From Hoplostethus atlanticus (taxonomy: Eukaryota; Chordata; Actinopteri; Trachichthyiformes; Trachichthyidae), in assembly GCA_034670405.1 (NCBI GenBank), contig JAXDDX010000219.1, positions 194,501 through 258,500 on the forward strand: 64,000 nucleotides of DNA, written 5' to 3'. A model generated the notes under the pieces. The model had not been told where the DNA came from, did not search any database, and was given only the letters and a program-made list of their open reading frames with translations. The translations under genes and the position numbers were made by a program. Shown in pieces: positions 11,641 through 24,815 of this stretch (positions are counted from its first letter, which is position 1; each line of letters starts with the position of its first letter).

Positions 11641-11959
11641 CTGTACTGTAGAAAAGAGCTGAAATCCTCATCGCCGCCCAGGCAGGACTCCAAAACTCTC
11701 AGGAGGCGAAGCAGAAGGCATCGGAGAATATATTTGAAGCAAATGAGCAGTGAGGAAACGACTCCCAGACGAGATATCCTTCTCTTGTGACTCGTCATCA
11801 TCCCACCCAAAACTTTTCAAGCCCCCGTTAAAGATGGTTTATCTCAGAAAGTGATGCAAGATTATTTCTGGTAGTCGATGAGGTTTCACCTTTGGAGCCT
11901 CAGGAGAATAAAACCAGGAGCTGTGGCTGGTTCCTTTACAGTCTAGCTATTTAACTGTT

Positions 11960-12288
11960 TTTTTTTGTATTTTTTATTTAGCTGAAGAAGTGAATCAGGA
12001 ATATGCCAACTTTTTGAGAGAAAAAAGTGATTGTGGAAAGGAGATAAAGCGTTAAGAGGCTTCATCACAACTCCAATGGGGAAATTAACAAAGAAACAAA
12101 TGTAAAGTCTCAGGCACCCCAGATTTATAGATTGATATAAATTTGGTCTCAGATGTTTGTTTTTTGTTTTCTGCATTAGTGTTTTATATTACTGCACTTT
12201 AATATTTTGAAACTTTTCACTTCATAATCTTAGAAAGCATCTTCACTTTGCAGAGTTTTTGCGCCTAAGACTTTTGCACAGTACTGTA
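11960..12288 (-). mobile_element. Tc1/mariner-like remnant, copy 1
   Basis: On the minus strand it begins TACAGTACTGTGCAAAAGTC TTAGGC, a terminal sequence familiar from fish and frog Tc1-like elements. It then contains AAAACACTAATGCAGAAAAC and CATCTGAGACCAAATTTATA, all shared with the inverted copy at 51963-52170. No transposase frame is intact. The far end is uncertain. Confidence 0.65.
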
Positions 12289-15200
12289 TGTAATCAAGCA
12301 CTAGCATGAAATAGTGGACACACAGGTGAGACTGTGAATAGTTTTGTCAATACATGGTGAGTTTGTCTGTGATTTCACTTCAGCTTGTCATGTCACATCT
12401 TTTATTGGGGATTAATACAGTAATACATTAATACATGAATTAATCCATTAATACAGACACACTGCTGTCCACCTTCTCATCACACGATAACTTCATCAAA
12501 CACATTCACACAGAAGGTTTGTTCCCTCAAGAATGGAGATGCACCCAGGGCTGTATTTACTAAGAGATTTAATGGGCGCCACTTTGTCCAGGCTAGCGTC
12601 TGATTTAGACCTCACACGTGAGACCAATTAGACGCAATTAGAAAATCTGAGGTGCAACCAGACTCCCACCCAGCAGACTGACTGATCTCCCCTCTGTAAT
12701 GGGGCCGGAGGCCTGCAGATGAAGGGGCCACCATCGATGACTCCTCTTGGTCCAGGGCTCCAGTTTGTTTTCTATTTCATCAAGCAGTGAAGATATAATA
12801 CGACTCGGCAATCTTTAACTCATTTCACTCTCATCCTCTGACATTTGAAGCTGAGTGATTCTCAAATGGAGCTCGCTCTTTCTGTCATTTAGTTCTCATT
12901 ATTCCTCATTTTCTCTCTCCGCCTGTTGTGCTGTTGAACAAATAACACAGCAGCTTTTCTCTTTTGGCTTCCTCAGGGTGAGGAGCTAAGACGTGTCTCC
13001 ACTGGGCGTTAAACACCGTGTACAATTATACGTGTTTTGGTTTAGTAAATCGATGGTAATGATCCATTTCAATAATCTCCTCTGTTTTTGCACCGCACCG
13101 TTGCCTCTCCTCAAAATGCACACTAATTGGGTCAAACACGCTAAAAGTCTCTCCTGCAAGATGCTCAACACATCAGAGTCAGCAGCTTTTATGCATGCAA
13201 CCGCATCAGCACCACTGCAAACACAGTAAATACGTCCAACAAGGATAACAAGGATAACAAGGATATCAGGTTGTGGCCAAAGATTCAGATATTTGGGAAA
13301 GAAATACTAGAAAATACTAATAAAAAATAAGGACATACCCTGAACACCTCATAAGGAAGGAGCATGAGCTTACTGCAGGCAAGGAGAGTTATTACACTAA
13401 AACAACCAAAGCTGAAAACCTGGGTTCAAGAGATGGTATTCTAGCTGAGCTGTAGAAAAACTAACCTATACTGTGATCAGAAAACAATACAACACTGGGA
13501 GATGAGCAGACTGAGAGGAGGATTTTTTCTTTTCTGTTCCTTATCCAGACACCTTGAATGCAGCGTTTTGTAACTGTGAAAACGTGCCCTTTTGATTGCA
13601 TGTTAAAATATGTTTGAATGTAATGTTTTGATCATTTTCTCTGGATTACATGTTTTTTCCCACTAGTGTGGAGGCAGAAGGGCGGGAGGGCTAAGAACTA
13701 CTACCGCAGACCTCTTAAATGCCATCGGTTACGAGCATTTTCATGTAATTTGGTTGTCAATGCAGAGAAATAGACGAGACGGCAGCGAGCTGTGGATGAA
13801 AATGAAATACTGTGGCAAAGAAACAAATGGACTGTTGACCTGAGAAGTGAGTGAGATTTAATTGGCCTCCATGGCTTTTCTCTCAGAGAGCAACGGGGGG
13901 AGAGCAGCAGCCGGGAAGGGAGAGGAGAGTCGGGTGATGTGGTGAGAGTCGAGACGAGGAAACAGCGGCGAACGCAAAAAGGTACGGGGTCTGGAAGTTT
14001 AGCGTTATGAGCTCCATGTGGCTTTACATTGTTGAGTCCTATTACGGTTCTGCACTAGAAAGTTAGTTGTTTACTGCGTGACAGTGCTTCTTGTCATGGG
14101 CGTCGCAGGGGACCGAGCCATATGTCAGGGATCAGTTGAGCGGAGGCAACAGGGACGACGCTGCAGTCGAGCCGGATAATTCAAACAACACCACCTGCAC
14201 TCCCTCGCACAAAGTCCACAGTTCAGCAGAATGGAGCTGATTGTGTGTTTACCTTTCAAGAAAAGTTTGAAATATCCCCCCGGCTGCACTACAGCGCCTC
14301 TTTAAAAGGGGTTTTATGCTTCCGATGTGCCAACGTCTAATTGAAAAATAAGTCATCGTTTGGCAGAAAGTCAGACCTGCATCTGTCAGTGCAGACATTA
14401 GAAAACTGGAAGAAGGCAATTAAGTTTTCAGCTCAAGAAGAAAACGCCGTCGCCTTACAACTTCAAGAGACTAGCGGCAACATGTCCCAACGTCTCCAAG
14501 ACAAAGATAACGCAGTCCTTCAGAAGCACGATTACACTTGTCCTCAGATCCAATCACTCAGATTAACAGTTATTGATGGAACAGAACAAAGAAGAGTCAG
14601 TCTCAATGTATCTGCCTATGAGACGCTAAAACTACATTTCACTTGTTCATCCTTTTTTCCAAACTAATGTGAATGAGTTCAGTCAGAGGCTTGGTGTCTT
14701 TGTGTCATCAATTTATCTTCATCCTTGCAAAGATCCTGTAATGTTGCATTTACAACTCTATATGTTAGCATGGCTAGCTCACAGCTACTACAATACAGTA
14801 AGACCAGTAGCTTAAAATGTCAACATCAAGTTATTGCAACGAGCCATCTAATATATTTTTGTCTTGCTTGCTCATGCTTGATTTGACTTACTGAGCTTGG
14901 CTGGTGATGCTACGCTACGCTAGCTAGCTGCCACAGATGGCGGTCATATTTGGAAACACACAATGTGATCAGTATTGCATCACTTCCTGTGTTTAGCAGT
15001 GAGCTGATTGTTGTTACATAACCACATAATGACCCTTATAAAACTGGGGTTGGCTGGATGAGCATGAAGAGGACACGCTGCTTCATCACACCCAGAGGAG
15101 CCGTGGCCGCTCTGCCAGCCTGGCTCAGTGTTTCTGATACAATCCACCACAAGTGGTATTTCACAATTTGATGAAATGCCCATCTCAGAGGCGGAGTGGT

Positions 15201-16567
15201 TTTCAGTCACGCCTGTTAGCGAGGCTGCCCGCCGTCCGCCGTGATGAAATTACACGCATCCATTACGGAGGTGGAACCGAAGCTCCTGAACACCGCGGTG
15301 CTCGGGAGGGAAACAACGGCTAAAAGCCTGTGGCGAGATTTCACAGTTTATATGAACGCTCATAAAGTATCCTCTAATGACGAAAATGCATGTGTATGTC
15401 GTTCCAGCTACCAACGCTTCATCAACTGTCATCAGCTGTCACTTTATTTCTTTGTCAACGAGGCTTTCAGTTTTCCTTTTTGCCTTCCCTTTATCCATTA
15501 GGAACGAAATCTTGTTTACAACATGATTGTAATGCTTGGCTTGTGTTTCAGTTTCAACTTGAATAGCAATAAATGTGTGCTAAAATAAGATTTGTCATCA
15601 ACTGCCTTTTATTTCATGAGTTGAACCAATAAGTCCGACCCCCCATGGAGCACCAGGGTGGTTTCACATGGTGCTGGACATGGTCGCCTCACAGCCTGGC
15701 GGTCTGCTAGTGCTGCTGTTTCAGAGTCAGGCGGGACTGAGAGGAGGAAGACTTTCTCTTTTCTTTCTCAGCTCTCAAGTTCAGAATAAATGTCAGGGAG
15801 ACGTTGCACCACTATCAGCACTTACCCAGACATCTTGAATGTTTATCATTTGACGCCGTTTCACACTTCAAGTGGCGACTTTAACACGCCAGCAGGACAA
15901 CTGGCCATTGATTTTCTCCACCGTGATGGTGCTGTATCTCCTTTTCCTTATGAAGACATTGTTTCATACGCTGCTACAGTCTGTTCAGTACAACCTACTT
16001 GGAGACCAAGTAGTTTTATTTGCAGACAGGGGAGTGACTGGCTGCATTGAACAGCCGTTGGACTAGACGTGCTGAGGGGGGTTGACGCGCCACTTAACGC
16101 TTTTGGTGAGCGTTCAGCGATTGAAAACAACTGGTTTGTTTGTGTGTGTGCACATCTGATGCTTTCAATTGATTCCATTGTAAATGAAGAATAAAAACCC
16201 TAGTCTGGTGGTTCAGATGACCATGTTGAGACAGGACTGCTCTTTCAGATCTAAGGTAGGTAAGGTAGTAAGAGGTAATAATTCCCCCCATGCATGTTGG
16301 AATAGGATCCATTCATACTGTTGATGATGTTTTAATTTGAGTTGTATTCATTAATCTTAAACTAAATTGGATTGAAACACAAGGGGAGATAAAACTGACA
16401 GGAAGAGAAGAAGAAGTCAACTGGAGTCTGGGTGGATCCTGTTTTAAAGGCTGAGTGTCACTAAGCAGCGACAGAACGAGGATCTGGATCCCAGCAGGAG
16501 GTAAACCTTGTAACCTCAGTTCACACAGCCAGGCAGAAAACTGGTTAACACTGAGGAGACACTGCCA

Positions 16568-16568
<1 letters not shown>
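12289..16568. other. Long stretch without identified genes
   Basis: Several frames of 60-108 codons exist (for example 14341-14667 plus) but none shows a recognisable domain. The part at 12545-12700 (TTTAATGGGCGCCACTTTGT, ACGCAATTAG) and the interval around 13680-13800 have the look of conserved non-coding DNA, which I cannot test. TAGC-rich teleost repeat debris is present near 14920. Confidence 0.45.
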
Positions 16569-16615
<47 letters not shown>

Positions 16616-16815
16616 CACACACGCACGCACGCACGCACACACACGCACACACGCACACACACACACACACGCTCCTGTCAAGAAACGATACACTAGCCTA
16701 TATGTAACAAAGCACACACACAAACACACACACAGTCTCCTGTCATGAAGATACACTAGTCTATATGTATGAAAATACACACACACACACACACACACAC
16801 TCTCTTGTCAAGGGT
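16569..16815. repeat. Compound CA array plus about 80-bp tandem unit
   Basis: A (CA)n/(CACG)n array (16569-16671) is followed by three copies of a unit made of CTCCTGTCA, GATACACTAG, CCTATATGTA and a new CA run (starts near 16672, 16736 and 16801). The microsatellite seems to have been duplicated together with its flank. Confidence 0.85.
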
Positions 16816-16929
16816 TGATATACTATATGCATGAACACACACACATGTGCACACGACTGCACACACTTTCTCTCCTGTTCTGGATAGGTTCACACATGAA
16901 CACACACACAAACATACTCATGATTGAAT

Positions 16930-16930
<1 letters not shown>

Positions 16931-16972
<42 letters not shown>

Positions 16973-16974
16973 CA
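16931..16974. repeat. (CA)n microsatellite
   Basis: About 21 CA units with one CG interruption. Confidence 0.96.
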
Positions 16975-17099
16975 GTAAACAGCCATTAAGGTCAGGGGTA
17001 TGTTGCAGTAAATATACTGTACTGAGTGTGTGTGGATGCACCTTCACAGAAATCCACCCTGACCTGACCGCATCATATACGCATGAAGGAGGAAGAGAG

Positions 17100-17101
<2 letters not shown>

Positions 17102-17142
<41 letters not shown>
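17102..17142. repeat. (GT)n microsatellite
   Basis: An uninterrupted GT run. It is in inverted orientation to the CA array 130 bases upstream, so the two could pair in single strands. Confidence 0.96.
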
Positions 17143-17144
<2 letters not shown>

Positions 17145-17969
17145 CTGTACATTGACCTTCTAAAATATGAGACACGTCATCCATCTGAGGCTGTTGCTGC
17201 TGGATACTGGATCTATTCCCAGTCCTCCATGCATCCATGCAGTGCCACTGGAACAAATGAAGACCTGTAAAACCTTGTATCTCCATGAGTGTTCCTTATC
17301 ATTTTAACGTTTGATGCAGCTGATCCAGATTCAGCAGATAGGGCGGGGACAGTTTGACAGGACGCATCAAACCTGTGGTCTTTAGGGCTGCAGGACATTG
17401 TCGCTCCTGAAACTCAATTCAAAACACATCAGTCAGATAAAAAAACTGTTTTAAAGCTGCACTTGACAATTTAGCACAAGTGGAAGATAACTGATTTTCT
17501 GAATGTTTGGAGGACTTCATTACCCAGAAATCATGAACCCTGACTCAGTAGACTAAATGAATGTGTTGAGGTGGTGAAGAGCTTCCGATTTGTTGCTTCC
17601 TGTCGAGAAGATTTCCCGCAAGTGTCCAAACATCTGAATGTAGAGTGAATCTGCGTTGTGGGGACACAAGTTATTGTTACATGAAAAAAGTTGTAAACCT
17701 TCACAGTTACACAACAGATAGAAAACGATTTGGATTGGAAACGAGGCTGTTTTTCTTAAATCATGAAGAGCTTTCTTTCCATCTGGAGGAACACGGTCGC
17801 TTTCAGCAGCCATCTATTATTTACCACCATGGTACAATGTGTGCCAACAGAGATCTAAAAGTGGGACCTGATGAAAAATGAAAACAGAAAATCCATTCCA
17901 TGACAAGTTGGCCTCACACGGCACACTGCTCTCTACATCCAGGCTTTAATACATTGATACAGTGGGAGC
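17143..17969. other. Nothing recognised
   Basis: Short frames only; no domain or repeat motif seen. Confidence 0.5.
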
Positions 17970-18014
17970 TATGGTAGTTATGGTAGTTATGGTAGGTATG
18001 GTAGTTATGGTAGG
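17970..18014. repeat. 9-bp tandem repeat, 5 copies
   Basis: Five copies of TATGGTAGT or TATGGTAGG. Confidence 0.93.
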
Positions 18015-19895
18015 AGCCCCCTTACTTCCAGTGGTGGAAAGAATGCTAGTCAAGGATTTCCAATAGAGGATCAATAAAGTATCTATCTAGTTCAGTCAGA
18101 TCTTAGTAACATTTTACTTGAAGTCTATTGTGATGGACTACAAGCAGGTTATCATTCCATTAGAAGCATAGATGAACTTTTATTTTGATATAATCATCAA
18201 TCAGAAAATTAAATTTGATATGAGTGAAGCCTCATAATGCCTTATGAGCACCACTTGTAAATGTACAGTTCCTATAATTTAAGGTAATAATTCAGATTTC
18301 ATCTTCAAGTCATAATAAGAATGAAGTTGTTGTCCACAGCAGGGGAGGAAACGCCTCTAATCCAGCTTCCTCTCCAAACCCGTGTTGATGTCTCTCAGTA
18401 TCTTCATCGATGTCTGTTCAGTCTGAACATCGGTCCTGCAGCAGATCAGGACATGTTCGTACCCGCCAGCTCAGCATCTGCTGCAACAAACAGCAGGAGA
18501 TCCTTAAGGAGCAGATAAAACTATGAATCCCCTCAGCAGGCGGACCGGCGGCACCCTGCATCGCTGCCAAGCAACTTGATGATGTTCAGCTACTGAGCTA
18601 CTGGAGCGTCTCACCTCCAGGCAATGCAAGCAAAAGGGCTTAAACTGTCTATTAATGGTCATTCAGAAACCCTGCTATTTGAAGACAGGGTGTGGGATTG
18701 GTCAGTTTCATTTAAGTCATTATTTGTTTAAAACTTGTTCAACAACTAACCCTAAAAACATAATTGAATTGTATCCATTGTTTTTTTAAAGCTAACACAT
18801 TGCCAACACTTTTCACTGGTTCAGGCTGGGCACTCGGTTGTTTTCTTAACATAGAATGCTCAGTGTTTCTTACCCAGAATGCACTGGGATGAATTTAGCA
18901 TTCATAGGCTCTAACGAATCACCTGCCCACTGGGGACAGTAGTCACATTCATGCATGGTGTTCAGCTAATTATTGGGCTTTTTTTTTTTTGCTGCTCAAT
19001 TTCAATTTCAAAGGGATTTTATTCACTTTCAAGGACATTTGTGCCCTGAGTGTGAGGAAAATATTGATTATATGAAATATCTATGCATTATTAAGCAGTA
19101 AGTGTTTATGTATGTAGTGTGTGCAGGCCTCAGAATGAACAATAGAATTGCTGTGTGAGTTGATTTGAACCTGAGAGGAACTGGCTGAAGTAGTCTGTTT
19201 ATCATTAGAGAGACATGTCAGGAAACAGCCAGGGAAAGGAGTACCTGCTGAGAACTGGGTTGACATGGTTCATGCAACATGTTGATGCCTTTTCTCCGGA
19301 AGTTTCCATTAAATTGATTCATCACATTTCAAGACCCTGACTTGGTTATTTTCTCTCAGCAGTGTAATAGAGGATTCCCACGACAGGAGACCCTGTTATT
19401 TCTCCACCTGTTGTGTCTGGATACGATATAGGACCTTAAGAGTAGCAGCATCCCATTTGTCTAAAGTTGTCATACAATTACACCTGCTGCTGCACCGACG
19501 GATTTCAAGGGGATGATGTGTGTGGCACTAAAACATACTCGACTCTCGGCGCCGCCGGGAACAAGCACCAGCGCGTCCTTTACTTTGAAAAAACATGAAA
19601 AAGAAGTCAGCGCTAAAGAAAGGTCCCCGGTGGACAGGCAGTATCTGGGGTGTCTACTGAGGACAGCAGCAGCTTAACGCTTTGGTAATAAAAAGCTTTT
19701 GAACAGAAAGTTTCCTTCTTGAATCCCCGGGCCTGCTGGGAAATATCATCTCTGGCGACCTTATCTCCTTTGGCATTGGCTCAGCTTCAGTGTGCAGACA
19801 GTACAGAGCAGTGCTTTATCATCTGCAGAGTTCCTCCCACTGACTGTCGGGTTCAACTTGATCCACAGAGCCTGCATGCTGGTGTTTCACCTGGG
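18015..19895. other. No gene; SINE/LINE tail scrap near 18065
   Basis: GGATCAATAAAGTATCTATC at about 18068 is the terminal motif of a common teleost retroposon (related tail at about 49645). Otherwise nothing is recognised. A plus-strand 65-codon frame at 18321-18518 has no known domain. Confidence 0.5.
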
Positions 19896-19990
19896 AGCTG
19901 CCCAGTACCACTAGGCGTCTCCACTGGGGCAGTTTGGGGGTTCAGTGCCTTGCTCAATGGCACCTCGGTGGTAGTTGTCGAAGGGGGGGG
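19896..19990. mobile_element. Decayed teleost SINE-like repeat
   Basis: GGGGTTCAGTGCCTTGCTCA followed by ATGGCACCTCGGTGG is a typical internal segment of a common percomorph SINE. It ends in a poly-G run (19984-19992). Confidence 0.6.
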
Positions 19991-20691
19991 GGGAACTACA
20001 CATTTATAATGTGTAGTTCATTTGTCTTTTCTTTTTAGTTGCACATCAGACTGTGACTGGGAGTTTGGAGGGCAGTGTGATTGGTAGAGTCCAGCTGTAA
20101 CTGTATTCATACATGGATGGATGACAGGCTTGACCATCTCTCACTCTCAGTTCTGCTTTCTCAGCCTTTTCAACTCCCCACCATGTCAGGATGAAACACT
20201 TTAACCCTGAAACCGGGGGAACAAAGCTCATAACCCCAAAAATACTCATTTGAAAAAATCAGGGCACTCAAGAAAAAAGCAAAAAAAAAAGCTTTGAAAA
20301 TGAAAATGCTGTGCAGCGCTGTAGTCTCTGGTGAGCCCAGCTCCTCTGGTACTGGTTTAGACTGCACCTGAAATAGCTCCGTCTGAACTTTATGCTGACT
20401 GACTGGTTTTGTCACCTGAAAATACTTTGCTGGTACTCCTCTTGGGAAAAGAGAGGGGAGGGAGTGGGGGAGGGGAAAGGAGAGAGGGGAGGTGGGGAAA
20501 GCAGGGAGGTGAAGGAAAGGTGAGTGGACAGGAAGAGGAGAACTGAAGAGGAGGAGGATGGAAAATGAAAAAGATGCAAAAAGAGGGATGAAGGACAGAA
20601 GAGTGATTTAAAGGTGCTATCATTTTAACATCAATAAATAATGATCGCTTTCATTTAGAGACATTAGTATAAATACCGTAAACCAACCAGA
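19991..20691. other. Nothing recognised; purine-rich patch
   Basis: A strongly purine-rich plus strand (GGGGAGG/GAGGAAA) runs from 20450 to 20600. No gene signature. Confidence 0.5.
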
Positions 20692-20826
20692 CCACCTCTA
20701 CCAGCCTGTCAGCCTCTACCAGCCTCTACCAGCCTCTACCAGCCTCTACTAGCCTGTCAGCCTCTACCAACCTCTACCAGCCTGTCAGCCTCTACCAGCC
20801 TCTACCAGCCTCTACCAGCCTCTACT
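20692..20826. repeat. 10-bp/8-bp tandem repeat
   Basis: About 13 units of CAGCCTCTAC interspersed with four shorter CAGCCTGT units in a repeating higher-order pattern. Confidence 0.93.
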
Positions 20827-22979
20827 CTCATTCTACATTGTGTCCACTGGGTCGATTTGGAGGGAAATCTGCTGGATTGCTTTACGGCACCAAACAGGAA
20901 GAGGGCGCTGTTCTTCCAGCGCTAACGGAGCTAAAGATAAAGAGTTTCTGGAGACGGCAGATGGAGGAAGGAGAGAAAGGAAGATGGAGAAATCACTTCA
21001 ACATGTTGATCCTCATGAAATAAAAGTTATCACAATTAATTTAACGATAGCCCTGTTAATAAAAGTAACGAGAGAAAAGCCAAGAGGAGCGAAGTCAACA
21101 TAAGAGGGTGCAAGGAGACGGGAGGAGGAGGAGGAAGGAGGAAGACGAAGAGACTGGAGAGACGAGCATGTGTCAGCTTTCCACCAACCACGCGGGAGCA
21201 GGAAACAAGGCCATCATCTGTGCAGTGAAGTGACAGCTGGGGGATGTTTGGCTGCACTTCCAACACTTTAACTGTCTGGTTCCACTAAAATAGAGCGACT
21301 GTCTAAAGCACCACAGCCCACTGCTGAGAGGAGGATAAAGAGCTTTCCTGAAAGCAACGCCAAGAAACGGTAGTGGCACTTAAGACACTGTTCTGTTGTA
21401 CCACATACTGCCTGGCGCTCGTTTCTTTACCTGGCACCTCGCTGTTGGACATGACACAGGGACAAAGACCTGCTCAAAGTTGTTCAGAAAGGCTGTACAG
21501 ACATTTAGACAATAAAACGTCACTTGAAATTTATCCCTCACTAATTCAAATATATAAGATAGATACAGAAGATTCAATCCTGAACGTTGTTTCATACGAG
21601 TACGTGCCACTTTTGTCAAATTGAGGAGAGGATTTTGGAGGATTTTGGACTTTGTGGCTCTGAACATTGCACACCTTACTATTGGTTGCTTGTTGTTTGA
21701 CCAATATGGTGTTTTATGGCTTTCGACAGCCAGTATTTTCGACATGCCAGTATTTTTTGCGCCAATATTCAATATCTTCAAATTTGACCATTTTCATGCG
21801 ATAAATTCCAGAAAAAGTCCAAGTATGCACTGTTTCCCCGGAATAACAGCAGGGGGAAAAGCCATCATGGGAAAATAAAACTCTCCAATGAGTAATGATA
21901 ACGTTCATGAACATATTTTTGTGTGGAATCTAATCAAAGTGTTTCATTAGGATCAGTTCAGGTTCAGGGGTTCCCATAGACCACCGGTGTAGTATTGCTC
22001 AGTTCAACGATAAACATGTAATCAAATAAATCGCATCATGTCCGTCATGTCGGAAGTGGATATAAAAACCTGATTTATCTGAACAACAGCATGAGTGTTA
22101 ATGCCTCGGCTCACGGTTAAGGCAGTAAAGTTAAGCTTGCAGGCAATTCAAATCCACAAAAAGGAGGGGGGGTGAGGCAGGATCAGAGCTCCACGGGGAC
22201 ACCATCACACCTTGTGCATTTTAAAACCCTCAGCTGTACACTCTGTACACCAGATGCTCTTCCTGTGTGGGATCAACTAACAGCATCATGCTACTTTGTT
22301 TTTCACCTTTTTACTTTATTTGAAGAATTTCATTCTAAAATGAACAAAAAACATCCGGCACTGTAAAAAGGATTTTGCAAAAACTCACAATTAAATATAA
22401 ATTAAGTTATTAGGTATCTTGAATGCTTCACTGACAAACTACCAACATTATATGAATCTGTGGGCTGTAAATATTGAGTAATAGACATTTCTTTTCCACA
22501 AAATGGAGATATGATACGTTTTTTTCATTTGGACATTTTAACCTCCAGTTTTTTAAACGATGGTAAGAGCCTGAAATGATTCTCATGCCTCTAGCAATGT
22601 GTTTTAATGAGCCTGGATCCCAAGGAAAAGTGGAGTTGAATTTACGCACTGTTAAAACTCAGCGATTGATGATGGTTCTCGTTGCATTTCTGGTCCATTT
22701 GGTTGTTTTCTGGTGTATTTTTCTTCTTCTCGTGTAGAACTGGCCAAACGTAGATGCATATTTACAGCAGCTACAATGGAGTTTGATGGCAGAAAAAAAA
22801 ATCCAGCTATCTAAAACATCAACGGTAAACGTCAGATTTTGGTGTCAGTGTCATGAGGAAGGCTGCCATCCCTCCTGACCCACCTGCCGCCTCAAGTTCC
22901 TCTTCCTCTCTCTCCCTTTCTCTCTCTCCATCCACCTCCCAGTCCCTCTAGTCTCCTCTCTGTTCTGTGTTTCAGGTCC
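20827..22979. other. No recognisable gene
   Basis: Frames up to 133 codons (21380-21781, minus) lack recognisable motifs. A purine-rich tract lies at 20960-21160. A CT-rich tract (22900-22935) precedes the LTR-like segment. Confidence 0.45.
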
Positions 22980-23327
22980 TGTCGTACCAGTCATGCCCAC
23001 CAGGTTTCCCAGTGTGTTCTGCCACTACTCACCTGTTCCCCATCTGCAATCCATCAACCTGGCTCCTCCCCTCATCAGCTGCACTCCATTTCCCATCAGT
23101 CCCTAGCAGTGTATATATACCAGCCTGTCCTTCAGTCGTGTTTGCCAGGTTGTCTAATGTCTTGCTTAGCTTTCACGTGGTCCATGTCTTGGTCTACCGG
23201 TTACCCTGACCCCTGCCGTGCCTGATCCTTGTCTAGTTTGGTTGCCTGTATTGCTTGCTTTACACCACAGTAAAGTATGGGACTTACACACCATCTGCAT
23301 CTGGGTCACCCTTACTTGCCCGTTACA
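22980..23327 (+). mobile_element. Probable solo LTR
   Basis: A segment of about 350 bases begins TGTCGTACC and ends GTTACA. It contains a TATA box (GTATATATACC near 23112) and a pyrimidine-rich GCCTGTCCTTCAGTCGTG start-site-like region, and a CACCACAGTAAAGTA segment in the position of a polyadenylation signal. The sequence resembles LTRs of teleost retrotransposons. A perfect target-site duplication is not visible (GTCC on the left, GTCA on the right), so the boundaries are approximate. Confidence 0.5.
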
Positions 23328-24119
23328 GTCAGACCCTCAGTTCAACAATCAATTTCTCCATGAACAGTAGCCAAGATAGACCAGAATGCAATACTGCCAC
23401 AAGACATGTTGTGTTTCGAATCACTTTTTCTTGACTTGATAAACTCTCGCTCCTCCATTGCTCTGTCCACCTATACATATTACCCACAGGTGAATTCAAC
23501 AAGCTTAGACACGTTCTCGAAAGTCATTCTGCCAAACGTGGGAAACCACCAACTGAAGAAGTAGACGAGGTTGTGGGGGATAGAGGGTACAACAATTCAT
23601 CACAAACTAAACTGTAAGAGTCTCCAAGGGTGGATTTGTCCTTCATGAGGAGGATGAAAAAGACAAGGATGAGGGAAGGGGTTGGAGGGAGATATGCTAT
23701 GGTGAGGGCACCAGTAGTGGCAGGGTGAGTGGTTTGATTCCCACTGGGCCATCTGTCTCATAGACGTACATTCATTTAACATATGAGAATCCGTGACCAC
23801 TGCATCGTTCCATTGTAGATAAATTGTGTTGTCTATCCACACGTCAACTACAGCGGGAATGTTTTGCTTTTCTCTGAAGATTTTGTGATGAATAAACATT
23901 TTGTCAATCAAAAAAGTCTATGTTGTAATACTGCAATTGATAACCTGATCGGTTTCATCAATACATTTTGAGCGTAGTTTGCAGTAAAATGTGTTCATTG
24001 TGGATGAAGTGCGATCCCTCTATTTAGGTCCATATTGGTTGTAGCAGCTAACCTTTACTTTGAAATACAAATGCACACCATTAAATCTGGAGCTACAAAG
24101 TGTTAATGGAACAAAATGG
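23328..24119. other. No gene; possible tRNA-like SINE scrap
   Basis: GTGGTTTGATTCCCACTGG near 23730 resembles a B box but no SINE body or tail follows convincingly. Confidence 0.45.
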
Positions 24120-24240
24120 TCTCAAAGTCGAGTGGCGATCCATTCACTATTGATTGGTCACAGTTTATTCTCCCTATAGAACCTGTTCTGCTGACTGCGG
24201 TGTGAATCTGATATATTGACTGCAGCTAATGGCGGTGGTG
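24120..24240 (+). repeat. Dispersed duplication, partial copy
   Basis: The sequence GCGATCCATTCACTATTGAT through CTGCTGACTGCGGTG parallels the opening part of the copies at 24445 and 26825, but diverges after about 110 bases. Confidence 0.5.
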
Positions 24241-24444
24241 AGATGTTCTTCAAGAGTGCTACTTCCTGTATCCCCTAGCATAATTGTCTCTTTCCATCTG
24301 GTGAAGGAAAGCGAGGCGTTATTTTAGTGTTGAAGCAGTGCTACCTGAGGAAAGTCAAAACATCCTGATCCCGGTAAAAAAAAAAAAAAAGGACAGCAAC
24401 ATCAAATCCTGTGTTGGTAAAAGAAATGCGGTTGCTGCTTCCTA

Positions 24445-24815
24445 ATCCGCTCCATATTGATCGGTCAGAGTCTTTATTCCCCTGTAGGTCCTGCTGACTG
24501 TAGTGTTGATAAGGGTTGAGAGTGAATCCGTGAAATATCGACCTCAGGTGACTCCCTGCGACGCGACTGACAGACCGGTCCTCCAGTCGGGCGGGGCTTC
24601 ACCGGCAGCATCGATTCCTATTGGCTCGTAATGGGCCCCAGAGGAGGCTTTCCACTGAGTGATTATTGGTCCTTTGGGGATCCAGTATATCACCGCCGCA
24701 TGATCAAACCTCCGATTAAAGGATCAGAGTGGCTGCAGCCCATAATCATCGGGCCATTATCGCCACGGCAACTCATGTCCCAGTGGAGGTGAGTGGCACT
24801 ATGGGGTCTTTTGGC
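24445..24815 (+). repeat. Dispersed duplication, CpG-rich copy
   Basis: About 360 bases align co-linearly with 26825-27165, with shared landmarks TGAGAGTGAATC.GTGAAATA, GACCTCAGGTGACTCCCTG, GAGTGATTATTGGTCCTTTG and GTCAGAGTGGCTGCAGCCCA-type sequence. This copy keeps many CpGs. No coding sequence is evident. Confidence 0.8.
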